The position numbers and the translations under genes are program-made. A DNA stretch of 64,000 nt from RFSX01 sp964591455. GTDB lineage: Bacteria; Bacteroidota; Bacteroidia; Chitinophagales; Saprospiraceae. Where the stretch lies: NCBI GenBank assembly GCA_964591455.1, contig CAZQDZ010000010.1, positions 1 through 64,000 of the forward strand, in the 5' to 3' direction. The notes beneath the pieces were generated by a model. It saw only the letters and a list, made by a program, of their open reading frames with translations. It searched no databases and was not told the origin of the DNA. Below, one piece after another: positions 40,467 through 49,030 of the stretch (the stretch's first letter is position 1; each line of letters opens with the position of its first letter).

Positions 40467-42314
40467 TTACTCCTTCACAATCTTCCTCGTCACAATCTCA
40501 TCCGCACCCAATATCCCTCTAAAAATGTACACTCCCGAAGGCAAAGAACTGATGTCAAATGAGAATTCTAATAGGCCCTTCTTTCTTGTCCTGTCATTAT
40601 GAAATACATGAATAGTTTGGCCTTCACTGTTATCCAGAGACAGGTATAAGAAATCATTTCTTGGTAAATCCATATTAACAGTCACAATCTCAAAGGCTGG
40701 ATTCGGAAAGACATCTAGATTAATATTCTCAGGTATAGGATTGGATGTAGATGACTGCTGTCTCTCAGATTCAGAAAGCGCAGCCAACCAGGAGCGCGAT
40801 CTATTATTACCATCTGGAAACATACTGGAAACCCATACTATGCCTGGCTCATTAAATTGTCGTTGGCATCCGATATAATCGCCCCAGCGCTCAGTACCCC
40901 CTTGAAGCATATCTAGAAAGCCCTCCCCTTCTTTGACACTAATCCACTCGGAGGCTTCTCCATCTTGGTCAAGGTAGAGTGCCGATATCCCCGCAAAAGT
41001 TTCTGTACTAGAATGTTGTGCTACCACAATGGCATCATACTCATTGTCTTCTATTCCCGTCCATGCTATACCAGGATAACCGAGATCCAAGTCAGGATGA
41101 TCTAATATTTGCCCTTTGACGATACCTGGATTATTGACATCTGGTATGATACCATGATATACGCCTGAGCTATTACGATTAGGCGCTAATGAGTTACTAA
41201 CAAATTGTATGTGATCTCCAATAATAAATGCGTCCAAAATTCTCGCATCGTTCGTATATAACATAGTACCATCTATCTGTGGTGAATCAGGAGAGACACT
41301 ATAATTAATATCTGATCTTAACTGTGAGAACTCCAACTCAGGATTATCCATACCACCAGTGAGCTTAACCATTATCATAGAATCATTTTCTATTGCAAAG
41401 TTGACATTGGATAATAGGTATAATTCGTCTTCTAGAGTAGAATCAGCTGACTTGACAGGATGTAAGTATCTGATATTAGTACCACCAAATTGTATCCCGT
41501 CTATCATATTCAATTCGAATGATTCTCCGGCATACGCTTTCTCTTTATCCATCTGATAGATTAGTGTCTCTGAGAATCCTGTCTGCCAAGGTTCGCCTTC
41601 TAAAATCAGATTAATCGTAAGTATGAGCTCACTATCTGTGAATGATATCATCGGATAATCAGACCATAACCCAGGCCCTTGAGGGCTTCCGTCTATAGAG
41701 TATAGATTCCAAGGTTCTCTTACATCATCGCTAGAGGAAAAGGCAACAATAATTGTACTTGTCTCACTATTAGTTCCAGCCAACCATACCATAGCATAAC
41801 GATTAGATTCCGGGTCAAAAATGGCTCTTGGGTCAAATTTTCCCACGCCATTAGCTATTGACGTTGAAAATGAATTGAGAGAAAAATTTCTAATTAATGA
41901 TCCATCTTCTGCTCTAAACTGGAGGTTAGAATTAACCGCGGTGATATTAGTGCCGTCATACCCTATCGCCATCGTATTATCGGTCGGTGTATTAGCTTGT
42001 CTCGGGTTAGCCTCAAATCCTATTTCTATAACTGGTGGTTCTGGCACAGATCGCTGTGCCAGATGACTACCCTCTTTTCTAGGAAAAAGTTGATTGATTT
42101 GTTGCTTGATTTCCACGATGCGGCTACCCACAGGATCAGGTGCTTCCTTATAATTAAAAACCGGAAAGAAATCATTATCGATAGACATAGGATCTACAAC
42201 CGCACTAACTTCTAAGGTCCCAAGATTGTGGACTTTATAGCTCGACTGCCCCATCACAATAGTCCCTAAGGACAAAAAGAAAATAATTTCTAAGGCACAA
42301 ACAATAGCTTTCAT
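40467..42314 (-). CDS. T9SS type A secreted protein, large
   Basis: The 615-residue protein has a signal peptide from the ATG at 42314 (MKAIVCALEIIFFLSLGTIVMG) and a type A sorting domain (LDVFPNPAFEIVTVNM to VTRKIVKE). A longer frame to 42362 adds residues that do not fit a signal peptide. The body (GYDGTNITAVNSNLQF, RAIFDPESNRYAMVWLAGTN, WSDYPMISFTDSELILTIN) looks like a sialidase-type or other beta-propeller, but no catalytic motif can be named. Confidence 0.88.
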   Translation of the reverse strand: MKAIVCALEIIFFLSLGTIVMGQSSYKVHNLGTLEVSAVVDPMSIDNDFFPVFNYKEAPDPVGSRIVEIKQQINQLFPRKEGSHLAQRSVPEPPVIEIGFEANPRQANTPTDNTMAIGYDGTNITAVNSNLQFRAEDGSLIRNFSLNSFSTSIANGVGKFDPRAIFDPESNRYAMVWLAGTNSETSTIIVAFSSSDDVREPWNLYSIDGSPQGPGLWSDYPMISFTDSELILTINLILEGEPWQTGFSETLIYQMDKEKAYAGESFELNMIDGIQFGGTNIRYLHPVKSADSTLEDELYLLSNVNFAIENDSMIMVKLTGGMDNPELEFSQLRSDINYSVSPDSPQIDGTMLYTNDARILDAFIIGDHIQFVSNSLAPNRNSSGVYHGIIPDVNNPGIVKGQILDHPDLDLGYPGIAWTGIEDNEYDAIVVAQHSSTETFAGISALYLDQDGEASEWISVKEGEGFLDMLQGGTERWGDYIGCQRQFNEPGIVWVSSMFPDGNNRSRSWLAALSESERQQSSTSNPIPENINLDVFPNPAFEIVTVNMDLPRNDFLYLSLDNSEGQTIHVFHNDRTRKKGLLEFSFDISSLPSGVYIFRGILGADEIVTRKIVKE

Positions 42315-42412
42315 AGCAACTAAATTATTATTCGAAAAAGCAAATTTATCGAATATAATCAATCCTAACTACATTAAGATTACAAGCCTTTAAATTATGA
42401 CTAATTTGTCTG

Positions 42413-43036
42413 TTATTTGATGACTTCGTAGAACATAAAAAGTCCAAAGGCTAGAAGAATAAAGCCTGAGAAATTAGATATGCTATTGACATATTTTGCA
42501 TTAAGTCTCTTTTTGAGGGAATTGGCCAATAACACCTTAGCTGTATCTGAGAGTATTATCACGATAAGAATCGTACCTAGCAGAACCATCGCTTGGTAAT
42601 GGGTAATATCTCTGCCTATAATGTAGGTCGAAATCACACTGACCCAGAAGAAAAATGTAAATGGGTTTATAGAATTTACAAGGAATCCTTTAAGCCAAAA
42701 TCCAATATAGTTCTTGTAATTGTGCTTACGGATACTGTAATCAATATCAGATTTCTTGAGTATCAGGTAGAGTCCAAATCCTACCATGACAATCGCTCCA
42801 GAAATCCCCATCCAAAATCGAAAGGTATCGCTTTCTATATCATTCTTAATAGCTGAAATGAAGTTATAGAAGAGAACGAGAAAGAGTAAATCACTAATCC
42901 AGATGCCTGCTCCAACGGTTATGCCTGGCCAAACGCCTTCTTCTATTGAAGTCTGCGTTAAGGCAATGAAGATAGGCCCGAGAGAAACTGCCAGACCCAA
43001 CCCAAATATCAATCCTTCAATAACGAAAGGTAGCAT
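42413..43036 (-). CDS. LysE/RhtB family exporter
   Basis: The protein of about 207 residues has six predicted helices and the LysE-family N-terminal pattern LGLAVSLGPIFIALTQTSIEEGVWPGITVGAG. Members export amino acids such as lysine, homoserine or threonine. The ATG at 43036 is chosen; a GTG two codons upstream (43042) is an alternative. It lies 56 bases after the YjbQ-type gene on the same strand. Confidence 0.9.
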   Translation of the reverse strand: MLPFVIEGLIFGLGLAVSLGPIFIALTQTSIEEGVWPGITVGAGIWISDLLFLVLFYNFISAIKNDIESDTFRFWMGISGAIVMVGFGLYLILKKSDIDYSIRKHNYKNYIGFWLKGFLVNSINPFTFFFWVSVISTYIIGRDITHYQAMVLLGTILIVIILSDTAKVLLANSLKKRLNAKYVNSISNFSGFILLAFGLFMFYEVIK

Positions 43037-43092
43037 AAGCACTCAAGTTAACTATTTCCTGTAACCTAATTCAAATTATTATACTGAAGGAA

Positions 43093-43503
43093 TCAGCTGA
43101 TAAGGGTAGCAACTAGACGTCTCGAGGAAGCACTGTTTCTAAATTCACATAGGTATATTCCTTGCCATGTACCTAAAGCCAATCTGCCATCTACAATTGG
43201 TATTTGCACATGGAAACCAACCATACTTGCTTTGACGTGAGCGGGCATATCATCTGGCCCTTCTATCGTGTGCTTGAGGAAGGGTAAATTCTCTGGTACA
43301 ATCTTATTGAAGATATTCTCAAAGTCAACCCTAACATCAGGATCAGCATTCTCATTGATTGTTAGGCCTGCTGAGGTGTGCTGTATGTATAGTTGTAGAT
43401 ATCCAGTGTCTGGTAATTTGGGGAGTGCTCTGAGAATTTTGTCAGTAATAATATGGAAGCCCCTTGGATGAGAAGGTAATGTTATTGAGTAATGCTTGAC
43501 CAT
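43093..43503 (-). CDS. YjbQ/UPF0047 family protein
   Basis: The 136-residue protein has all landmarks of the YjbQ family: LQLYIQHTSAGLTINENADPDVRVD, LPFLKHTIEGPDDMPAHVKASMVG and LALGTWQGIYLCEFR. Conserved histidines probably bind a metal. The family is annotated as secondary thiamine-phosphate synthase from complementation, but its main role is unsettled. It lies 15 bases after the outer-membrane barrel gene. Confidence 0.95.
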   Translation of the reverse strand: MVKHYSITLPSHPRGFHIITDKILRALPKLPDTGYLQLYIQHTSAGLTINENADPDVRVDFENIFNKIVPENLPFLKHTIEGPDDMPAHVKASMVGFHVQIPIVDGRLALGTWQGIYLCEFRNSASSRRLVATLIS

Positions 43504-43518
43504 GAGGGCTATAGATTA

Positions 43519-44337
43519 CTAAAAGGCAGTTTTTGATATAGGAGGACAATTTAGCGGACCAAAGTATCGAAGAAATCCTACACTCAAAAAATAGACTTGG
43601 TCTCTCTCAAAACCATCACCTCTCTGAGTGCCAGGCGCCCCAAAATTGGTATCTCCAGATCTATTAGATAGCGCTGCAGCTATAGGATCAGTAGGTGTTC
43701 GACTCGGGAAATTATTGCTTACATCGTCCACATAGTCATTAAATAGTCTTCTTCCTGAGAGATAGACATTAAAACTATAATCCCTATTTATATCCCACTT
43801 AAACCCAAATCCATATACCCATCCTCCTGAGGATAAGCCATAACTAACACCTTCTGTATTAAAATCTCTCAACTCGTAAGTTATACCATCCAAATCTGTC
43901 ATAGGATTGAATCGGCTGAAGACAAAACCTCCAAATAGGTAGGGTGTGAAGTTATAGTCCTCACTGCCATGTACATAAGTAAAAAAGTTGAATTCAAAGG
44001 TAAAACTAGCTTCTGCGTAATTGGATCTGAAGTCTAGATTCCTATTACGTTCGAAAGAATTGAATGAATTGCTATCCGATCCTGATATCCGGCCGTAATC
44101 TAAGCCTAAGGTAGCACACAATCTTTCATTGAAATTCCTTCTAAAGGTTAGACCAGCTTGAAACCCAGGATCTGATATAGTGAACGTCGGATTAAGGTCA
44201 CCAAAATAATGCGACAATCCAGCGTGCACCCCTACTTCTACACCTCTTTGGGCTTCACAGGTATGACTGTAGATGCAGCAAAAACAAACCGCTGCTAAAA
44301 TTTTGAAATATGTTAAGATGCCTCTTTGATGTATCAT
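43519..44337 (-). CDS. DUF6089-type outer-membrane beta-barrel protein
   Basis: The 272-residue protein starts at the ATG at 44337, giving a signal peptide that ends THTCEA-Q-like (YSHTCEAQ). The mature start VEVGVHAGLSHYFGDLNP and the end SVGFLRYFGP fit the DUF6089 family of small barrels found in Bacteroidota. A longer frame to 44409 would overlap the upstream gene and lacks a signal peptide. The function is unknown; paralogues sometimes associate with gliding or cell-envelope genes. Confidence 0.88.
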   Translation of the reverse strand: MIHQRGILTYFKILAAVCFCCIYSHTCEAQRGVEVGVHAGLSHYFGDLNPTFTISDPGFQAGLTFRRNFNERLCATLGLDYGRISGSDSNSFNSFERNRNLDFRSNYAEASFTFEFNFFTYVHGSEDYNFTPYLFGGFVFSRFNPMTDLDGITYELRDFNTEGVSYGLSSGGWVYGFGFKWDINRDYSFNVYLSGRRLFNDYVDDVSNNFPSRTPTDPIAAALSNRSGDTNFGAPGTQRGDGFERDQVYFLSVGFLRYFGPLNCPPISKTAF

Positions 44338-44395
44338 GGATAAGGAAAACGCCAAATTATCTAAGTGTCGTATACAATTGTGTTCTAATAGTAGA

Positions 44396-46624
44396 CTATT
44401 TGAAAACAATTTTAGACTTAAAGATTACATATAAAATGCACAATGATAGCAAGGATATCAAAATAAACGGAATTCGATGCTTGTTTCCTTTCTTACCACT
44501 GATGACGATTTGCTCTGCGATGTGGATTGTGACAGGGTCTGCATAGATATTCATTCCATAAATATCATCCTTAAACTTAGCTGAAATCACATATTGTCCG
44601 CTCTTCTTCTCATCGAGCACATATGTATTATCAGACTTCCACTCTGATAGATTGCGCCCTTCATTATTAGTATGAAAGGTGTAAGTGATATTATCCGTCC
44701 AATGGTTGGAGGCTACATAGGTTAATGTCACAGGCAATTGCGCTACCTTAACCGAAAACTCATTCTTCAAATCTTGGGCCAATGGTTTACCATTTTTATC
44801 TACTGCTTTCATAAGCATCATAGAAGGCTTATAAATAGTAACTGGGTTATCCACATCTATTTTAAGTATAGCATCAGTGCCTACTGCCCAAAGCTCATTC
44901 TTCGAAAATTTGTGCAGCTGTCCTTCTTCAAATTCTTGGTATAACGGTATGACTTTTAAAGTCCTGATTTTACCTTGATACAGTTGTGATTTATCTATGG
45001 CAATCAATGATTTCTCTGATAATATCCAAACCGAAGTCTCCGTCTGTTTTAAATCCAGGATACGAATGGGGTACATACCTAATTCTTGTATGCTTTCATC
45101 TCTGGTATTTAATAGTTGAATGCTATTCTCCTTAAACGTAACCAATTTGTCTATTAGGAGAAACTGATTAGTAGAATATGGAAATATGGAATTGTTATAG
45201 CTTGCCAGCAACGGGGTAAGCACATCATTGTCTAATCTGTAAATACCATTCTCCGCAAAAACATATTCACCGTTTATACTATATAGTACATTGTAATAAC
45301 TGTCTTCTTTATGGCTAACTAATTTAAAGTCTCTATACTGAGATCTATACAGATTTGATGCAGTGGCATAATATTTCTTCTGGTCTATATTGATAAGATT
45401 TTGCAGTTGCTCCCCTTCTGGTACTGTAACATGATAATTGACACCCGCGTGATTTCGATGTATACATTTTCCTTTATTGCTATTGAATAAAAGAATCGGA
45501 TTTTCGTTATGGTCGACTACTATATTTCTAGGAACTTTCTTCTTCTTGTCTACTTGCCACTTTCCTTTTTTCTTGTCCAGTTTGTAGACATTTCGTTTGT
45601 CTGTATAATATTGATTACCTCTTATCTGATAGAATGAAAGGATGTCATTTTTTCTACTGTTGTTTTTCACTGAGTAGTATTCCAAATTGTTGTTTGGGAG
45701 AATTAAAATTCTGTTAGAAGTTAGTATCCATACATTCTGATCCTTAGCTATATGAATAGAGACTAACTTTTCATCATGGGCTAAATCTATTTTAACCCTA
45801 GATGCCTTTTTGTCCTGATAAGTATACAATTCACCTCTCGTCAGACACCAAGCTTTACCATTATTATCATGCTCTATCTCTATGATTTCAGCACTTGGGT
45901 TTTCTAGTTTTAAATCAATGGCTTCTACATTATTCTGAGTTATGATGCTCAGACCTCCTCTATGGCCAACATATACAGATCCATCTCCTGATATGGATAC
46001 TGTAGATGGATTTTCATCGTAAAGCCCATCCAACTTCGAATAATTTCTGACTTCTTTGTTTTCATCGACTTGGACAACGCCTCCATTCTGATAAATGAGC
46101 CACAACTCATCCTGATAAGTCCTTCCATCTTTTATTCTACTCGCTTTCGGACCAACTGACTTAGAAAACTGCCATTTACCGTGAAGGTGCTGATACATGG
46201 AAGTATTAACCAGCCACTTTATACCACTTCTAGTCACCAAAATCAGACCTTTTTCTAAATCACCAGACTCCTCTATCTTCAGTCTCTGATTTCGGTCAGA
46301 ATAAATAAAGTTGCCCATTTTGAGTGGGTAATAACAGTGATTATTATTTAGTCTGGTATAAGTCTGTAGTGGCCTTCTGATAGGATTGTCTGCATCCACT
46401 TTCTTGATTAGATTGGGTACAAGATCATTGAAATCATAAATACCACCAGAGGTGACAAGATGGATATGATTATTATTTAGGGAGACTAAATCGATGAGTT
46501 CGTCCGACAAATCTACATCTACAGACTTATAGGTCTGCCCATTTAGGACGTCGAACACAGCGAATCCTAGTAGCAAAAGCAATAAATAGGTTTTCAGTCT
46601 CAATGAATACAGTATAAAATCCAT
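44396..46624 (-). CDS. propeller sensor-like protein without output domain
   Basis: The 742-residue protein has an N-terminal signal or anchor helix (about 9-30), a long two-component-regulator-type propeller region (about 35-610), a Y_Y_Y-like domain (about 640-715, LPVTLTYVASNHWTDNITYTF) and one C-terminal membrane helix (IPFILISLLSLCILYVIF). Hybrid sensors with this extracellular layout normally continue into a histidine kinase or HTH/LytTR domain; here the protein stops about six residues after the membrane helix. It may work with a separate partner or be a truncated sensor. Confidence 0.85.
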   Translation of the reverse strand: MDFILYSLRLKTYLLLLLLGFAVFDVLNGQTYKSVDVDLSDELIDLVSLNNNHIHLVTSGGIYDFNDLVPNLIKKVDADNPIRRPLQTYTRLNNNHCYYPLKMGNFIYSDRNQRLKIEESGDLEKGLILVTRSGIKWLVNTSMYQHLHGKWQFSKSVGPKASRIKDGRTYQDELWLIYQNGGVVQVDENKEVRNYSKLDGLYDENPSTVSISGDGSVYVGHRGGLSIITQNNVEAIDLKLENPSAEIIEIEHDNNGKAWCLTRGELYTYQDKKASRVKIDLAHDEKLVSIHIAKDQNVWILTSNRILILPNNNLEYYSVKNNSRKNDILSFYQIRGNQYYTDKRNVYKLDKKKGKWQVDKKKKVPRNIVVDHNENPILLFNSNKGKCIHRNHAGVNYHVTVPEGEQLQNLINIDQKKYYATASNLYRSQYRDFKLVSHKEDSYYNVLYSINGEYVFAENGIYRLDNDVLTPLLASYNNSIFPYSTNQFLLIDKLVTFKENSIQLLNTRDESIQELGMYPIRILDLKQTETSVWILSEKSLIAIDKSQLYQGKIRTLKVIPLYQEFEEGQLHKFSKNELWAVGTDAILKIDVDNPVTIYKPSMMLMKAVDKNGKPLAQDLKNEFSVKVAQLPVTLTYVASNHWTDNITYTFHTNNEGRNLSEWKSDNTYVLDEKKSGQYVISAKFKDDIYGMNIYADPVTIHIAEQIVISGKKGNKHRIPFILISLLSLCILYVIFKSKIVFK

Positions 46625-46714
46625 ATTATCTATTCAAAAAAGATACCACAAACTGTTATGGGCTAAAGATATTTTATCAATGCAAATTGTGGATTAGTGT
46701 ACCAACCCTGAGAA

Positions 46715-46749
46715 TTTTGATTCTTTAGAAGTTAAGGAGGCTAAATTTG
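46715..46749 (+). promoter_or_regulatory. candidate promoter of the small RNA
   Basis: TTTTG at 46715-46719, a 22-base spacer and TAAATTTG at 46742-46749 (exact TAnnTTTG match) make a good Bacteroidota-type promoter. No coding gene follows on this strand before 48462. Confidence 0.45.
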
Positions 46750-46755
46750 GCAAGA

Positions 46756-46935
46756 AATTAACTTTAAATGCTTAAAATCGTAGTTAGTGCACGCTTTACT
46801 AAGCGTGAGCAAAAAGCAATTTAGACAAAGACAAAGTTGACCTTAAAGAAGGGGGACTTATATATAGTTGTAAAGTGCTTTGACCAGCAACTTTATTAAA
46901 GATTAAAGCCAGAGAATTCTCTGGCTTTTCTTATT
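46756..46935 (+). ncRNA. candidate ~180-nt small RNA
   Basis: A transcript from the promoter at 46715-46749 to the terminator at 46905-46936 would be about 180 nt. It contains a perfect 7-bp hairpin with a 4-base loop (CACGCTT/AAGCGTG, 46790-46807), a possible AGTTG/CAACT stem (46866-46892), and the terminator stem. The size is like 6S RNA, but I cannot fold it into the 6S shape with confidence, so no family is assigned. Confidence 0.4.
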
Positions 46936-46936
46936 T
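46905..46936. terminator. bidirectional terminator
   Basis: The 24-base perfect palindrome at 46905-46928 (arms AAAGCCAGAG and CTCTGGCTTT around AATT) is followed on the plus strand by TCTTATTT. It can end the candidate small RNA on the plus strand and the LolA-type gene, which stops at 46963, on the minus strand. Confidence 0.8.
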
Positions 46937-46962
46937 CATTCTATTAGTTAACGACGCTATAT

Positions 46963-47646
46963 CTAGAATCTCAAATCTTCTACATGCACTCCCTTGTACT
47001 GAGAAGCATCGAATCCAAATATGCCAGCGGCAGGAATGTAGGCATCGTTGTGGGAGAGGATATTCATAGTATATCTACTGCCATCCTTTCCGAATATCTT
47101 TAATCGCTTTACATTCAATCCGTTGTCTATGACTGTCAATCTCATTTTGGAGTATTCTGAATAGGAATCAGTAGGCTTGCCTTCTATTTGTGTGACGGCA
47201 GCACCGTCTTCATCAAACTTATTGGACACAGCGAAAATATACTCACCAGAGGTATGTAGTTTAAATATATCTGACGGGGAGCTAAAGCTCGTTTCATCTT
47301 CAAAGTCAGCATCATTGATTTGTACTTCATTTAAGTCCTCCATGTAAAGCCACACTGATTCGCCATTAGAGATTAATTTCCGTCCTTCCAGATCTAATAC
47401 GAAATTGTCGCCTTGCTGGATCAGCTGACCCTTCTGAGTCTCTTTTCCTTGAGCTGCCAATTCTATATCAAGGCTAAATTCAATTTTGTGTGCCTTGGCT
47501 TTTTGATAGGTATCACTGATTTGCTCTAGTAGCTGCATGGCTTCAGGGTCCGACACTTCATTAGTATCTACCTGCCCCTGGCAAACGGATATCCATCCTA
47601 GGAGCATCAAAAACATAAGTGGTAAAGTGTGAGTCAGCTTTTTCAT
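46963..47646 (-). CDS. lolA: LolA-type periplasmic lipoprotein carrier
   Basis: The 227-residue protein, from the ATG at 47646, has a signal peptide (KKLTHTLPLMFLMLLGWISVCQG) and a LolA/LolB-like half-barrel: KAHKIEFSLDIELAAQGKE, GQLIQQGDNFVLDLEGRKLISNGESVWLYM. It would carry mature lipoproteins through the periplasm to the outer membrane. A longer frame to 47742 is rejected because the added residues do not extend the signal peptide sensibly. In many Bacteroidota lolA follows ftsK; here a small gene and cvpA lie between. Confidence 0.88.
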   Translation of the reverse strand: MKKLTHTLPLMFLMLLGWISVCQGQVDTNEVSDPEAMQLLEQISDTYQKAKAHKIEFSLDIELAAQGKETQKGQLIQQGDNFVLDLEGRKLISNGESVWLYMEDLNEVQINDADFEDETSFSSPSDIFKLHTSGEYIFAVSNKFDEDGAAVTQIEGKPTDSYSEYSKMRLTVIDNGLNVKRLKIFGKDGSRYTMNILSHNDAYIPAAGIFGFDASQYKGVHVEDLRF

Positions 47647-47745
47647 AGGCGTCGTATATACATCAATAACTATAATAGCAGCCCAAAAGTATGTTTTGAA
47701 GCTGTTAAAAAAGCATATAAATGGGCTTGACCCAATGATCATCTA

Positions 47746-48246
47746 TTATTTAGAATCCTTTAGGTAAAGATTTGAAAAGGTGGGAAAGGTGGCACTCCCA
47801 TAATGACTATAACATTCATTCGATATCTTCTCCATTTCATACACCTTCACAAAGCGACCAAAGAATTTAGTGAGATCACTGAAGTCCATATTTCTGGAAG
47901 TGGGTTTTGGAAAGTACACCAAGTGCTTTATGCTGCCATCAGGTTTCCAAAATACATTGAGCCATATCTTTATGCCTTTGATATCGAATTCTGATTTTTC
48001 AGCTTCGACTTCCATTTCACTGAGTAACTCTACCCATTTTTGGTAGGCTAAATCCATAGAATCTTGACAGGCAGTCAATAGCGGATGCGTACACTCTTCA
48101 ACTAACTCCTCATATAAGATATCATTCTGACCTATCATGAAGACGGATGGCAAGCTATCTATCTTAGTAAAGGCTGCTGAGGCTTCTACGCTTCCTATGA
48201 ATAATAGAAAAGTTATGAAGACTGCTGTATTTTTAAATGTGTTCAA
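47746..48246 (-). CDS. secreted protein of unknown function
   Basis: The 166-residue protein has a signal peptide (1-24, ending VEASA) and four cysteines in the mature part (EECTHPLLTACQDS, ISNECYSHYG), which may be disulfide-bonded. The segment IKIWLNVFWKPDGSIKHLVYFPKPTSRN resembles the strand pattern of TonB-C-like domains, but the match is weak. It lies 99 bases upstream of the LolA-type gene in the same direction. Confidence 0.72.
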   Translation of the reverse strand: MNTFKNTAVFITFLLFIGSVEASAAFTKIDSLPSVFMIGQNDILYEELVEECTHPLLTACQDSMDLAYQKWVELLSEMEVEAEKSEFDIKGIKIWLNVFWKPDGSIKHLVYFPKPTSRNMDFSDLTKFFGRFVKVYEMEKISNECYSHYGSATFPTFSNLYLKDSK

Positions 48247-48461
48247 ATTAGTATCACAATTTTAGGTATAACCTATTGCTTATAAGTCGCTAAGATATAA
48301 GATTAATATATATATGAGCTAATGACTTTTATTAAAGTTATGCACACTACGTCCCCATAAAAACGTAATATGAGGACATAATTTCGATCTATATCCTAAT
48401 TAACAATACTTTGTGAGTACAACTTGATTAACTAAAGAGATATAAACACCTAATCTTAACT

Positions 48462-49013
48462 ATGATTATAGACATCATTGCCGCTCTACTAATTGCCTTT
48501 GGATTCTATCAAGGATTTTCCAGCGGGCTTATCAAGACAGTATTTGCTACCATTTCATTACTTATAGGGATTATAGCGGCTATGAAGCTATCCGATACGG
48601 TGATGGATCTATTGGAAAGGACTTTTGGCTTGAATCAGTCTATCAGTTTTATTCTTGGCTTTGTACTGACCTTTATAGTAGTGATGTTGCTGATTAGATT
48701 TATAGGAAGCAAACTAGAAGGCCTTTTCAAAAATCTTCAGTTGGGCATCATCAATAAATTGGCTGGAGGCGCCTTGCTTTCCTTATTCTATGCCGTCTTA
48801 GTAAGTTATGGGGTCTTTGTTATGGATAAAATATCCTTACTGTCTGATAATGTAAAGACGAGCTCCATTAGCTATCCGTTATTAGAACCACTGCCGAGAG
48901 CGACTCAAGATATAGGTAAGTCACTACAGCCTATGTTTAGTGACTTCTGGGATAAGATGATAGAAACAATGGATTCTGTAGATAAGAAAGCAGAGGAACT
49001 TATCGAAGAATAA
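48462..49013 (+). CDS. CvpA family membrane protein
   Basis: The 183-residue protein has four membrane helices and the CvpA N-terminal pattern IIDIIAALLIAFGFYQGFSSGLIKTVF. CvpA proteins are linked to colicin V export, envelope stress and biofilm, with no settled mechanism. The C-terminal 45 residues are hydrophilic and helical. It converges with ftsK, with 17 bases between stops. Confidence 0.92.
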   Translation: MIIDIIAALLIAFGFYQGFSSGLIKTVFATISLLIGIIAAMKLSDTVMDLLERTFGLNQSISFILGFVLTFIVVMLLIRFIGSKLEGLFKNLQLGIINKLAGGALLSLFYAVLVSYGVFVMDKISLLSDNVKTSSISYPLLEPLPRATQDIGKSLQPMFSDFWDKMIETMDSVDKKAEELIEE

Positions 49014-49030
49014 GTCCCTCCTATCTTTTA

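Larger units (their letters stand above)
46625..46962. other. intergenic region holding a candidate small RNA unit
   Basis: These 338 bases have no open frame of note. On the plus strand they contain a promoter-like element, several hairpins and a terminator, listed separately. The AAGGAGG at about 46734-46740 is not followed by a usable start codon with an open frame. Confidence 0.5.

Noticed and set aside
46756..46935. Assignment of the candidate RNA as 6S, tmRNA or RNase P RNA
   Set aside because: The length suits 6S, but I could not find the long end-to-end pairing with a central bubble; it is too short for tmRNA or RNase P and lacks their conserved motifs.
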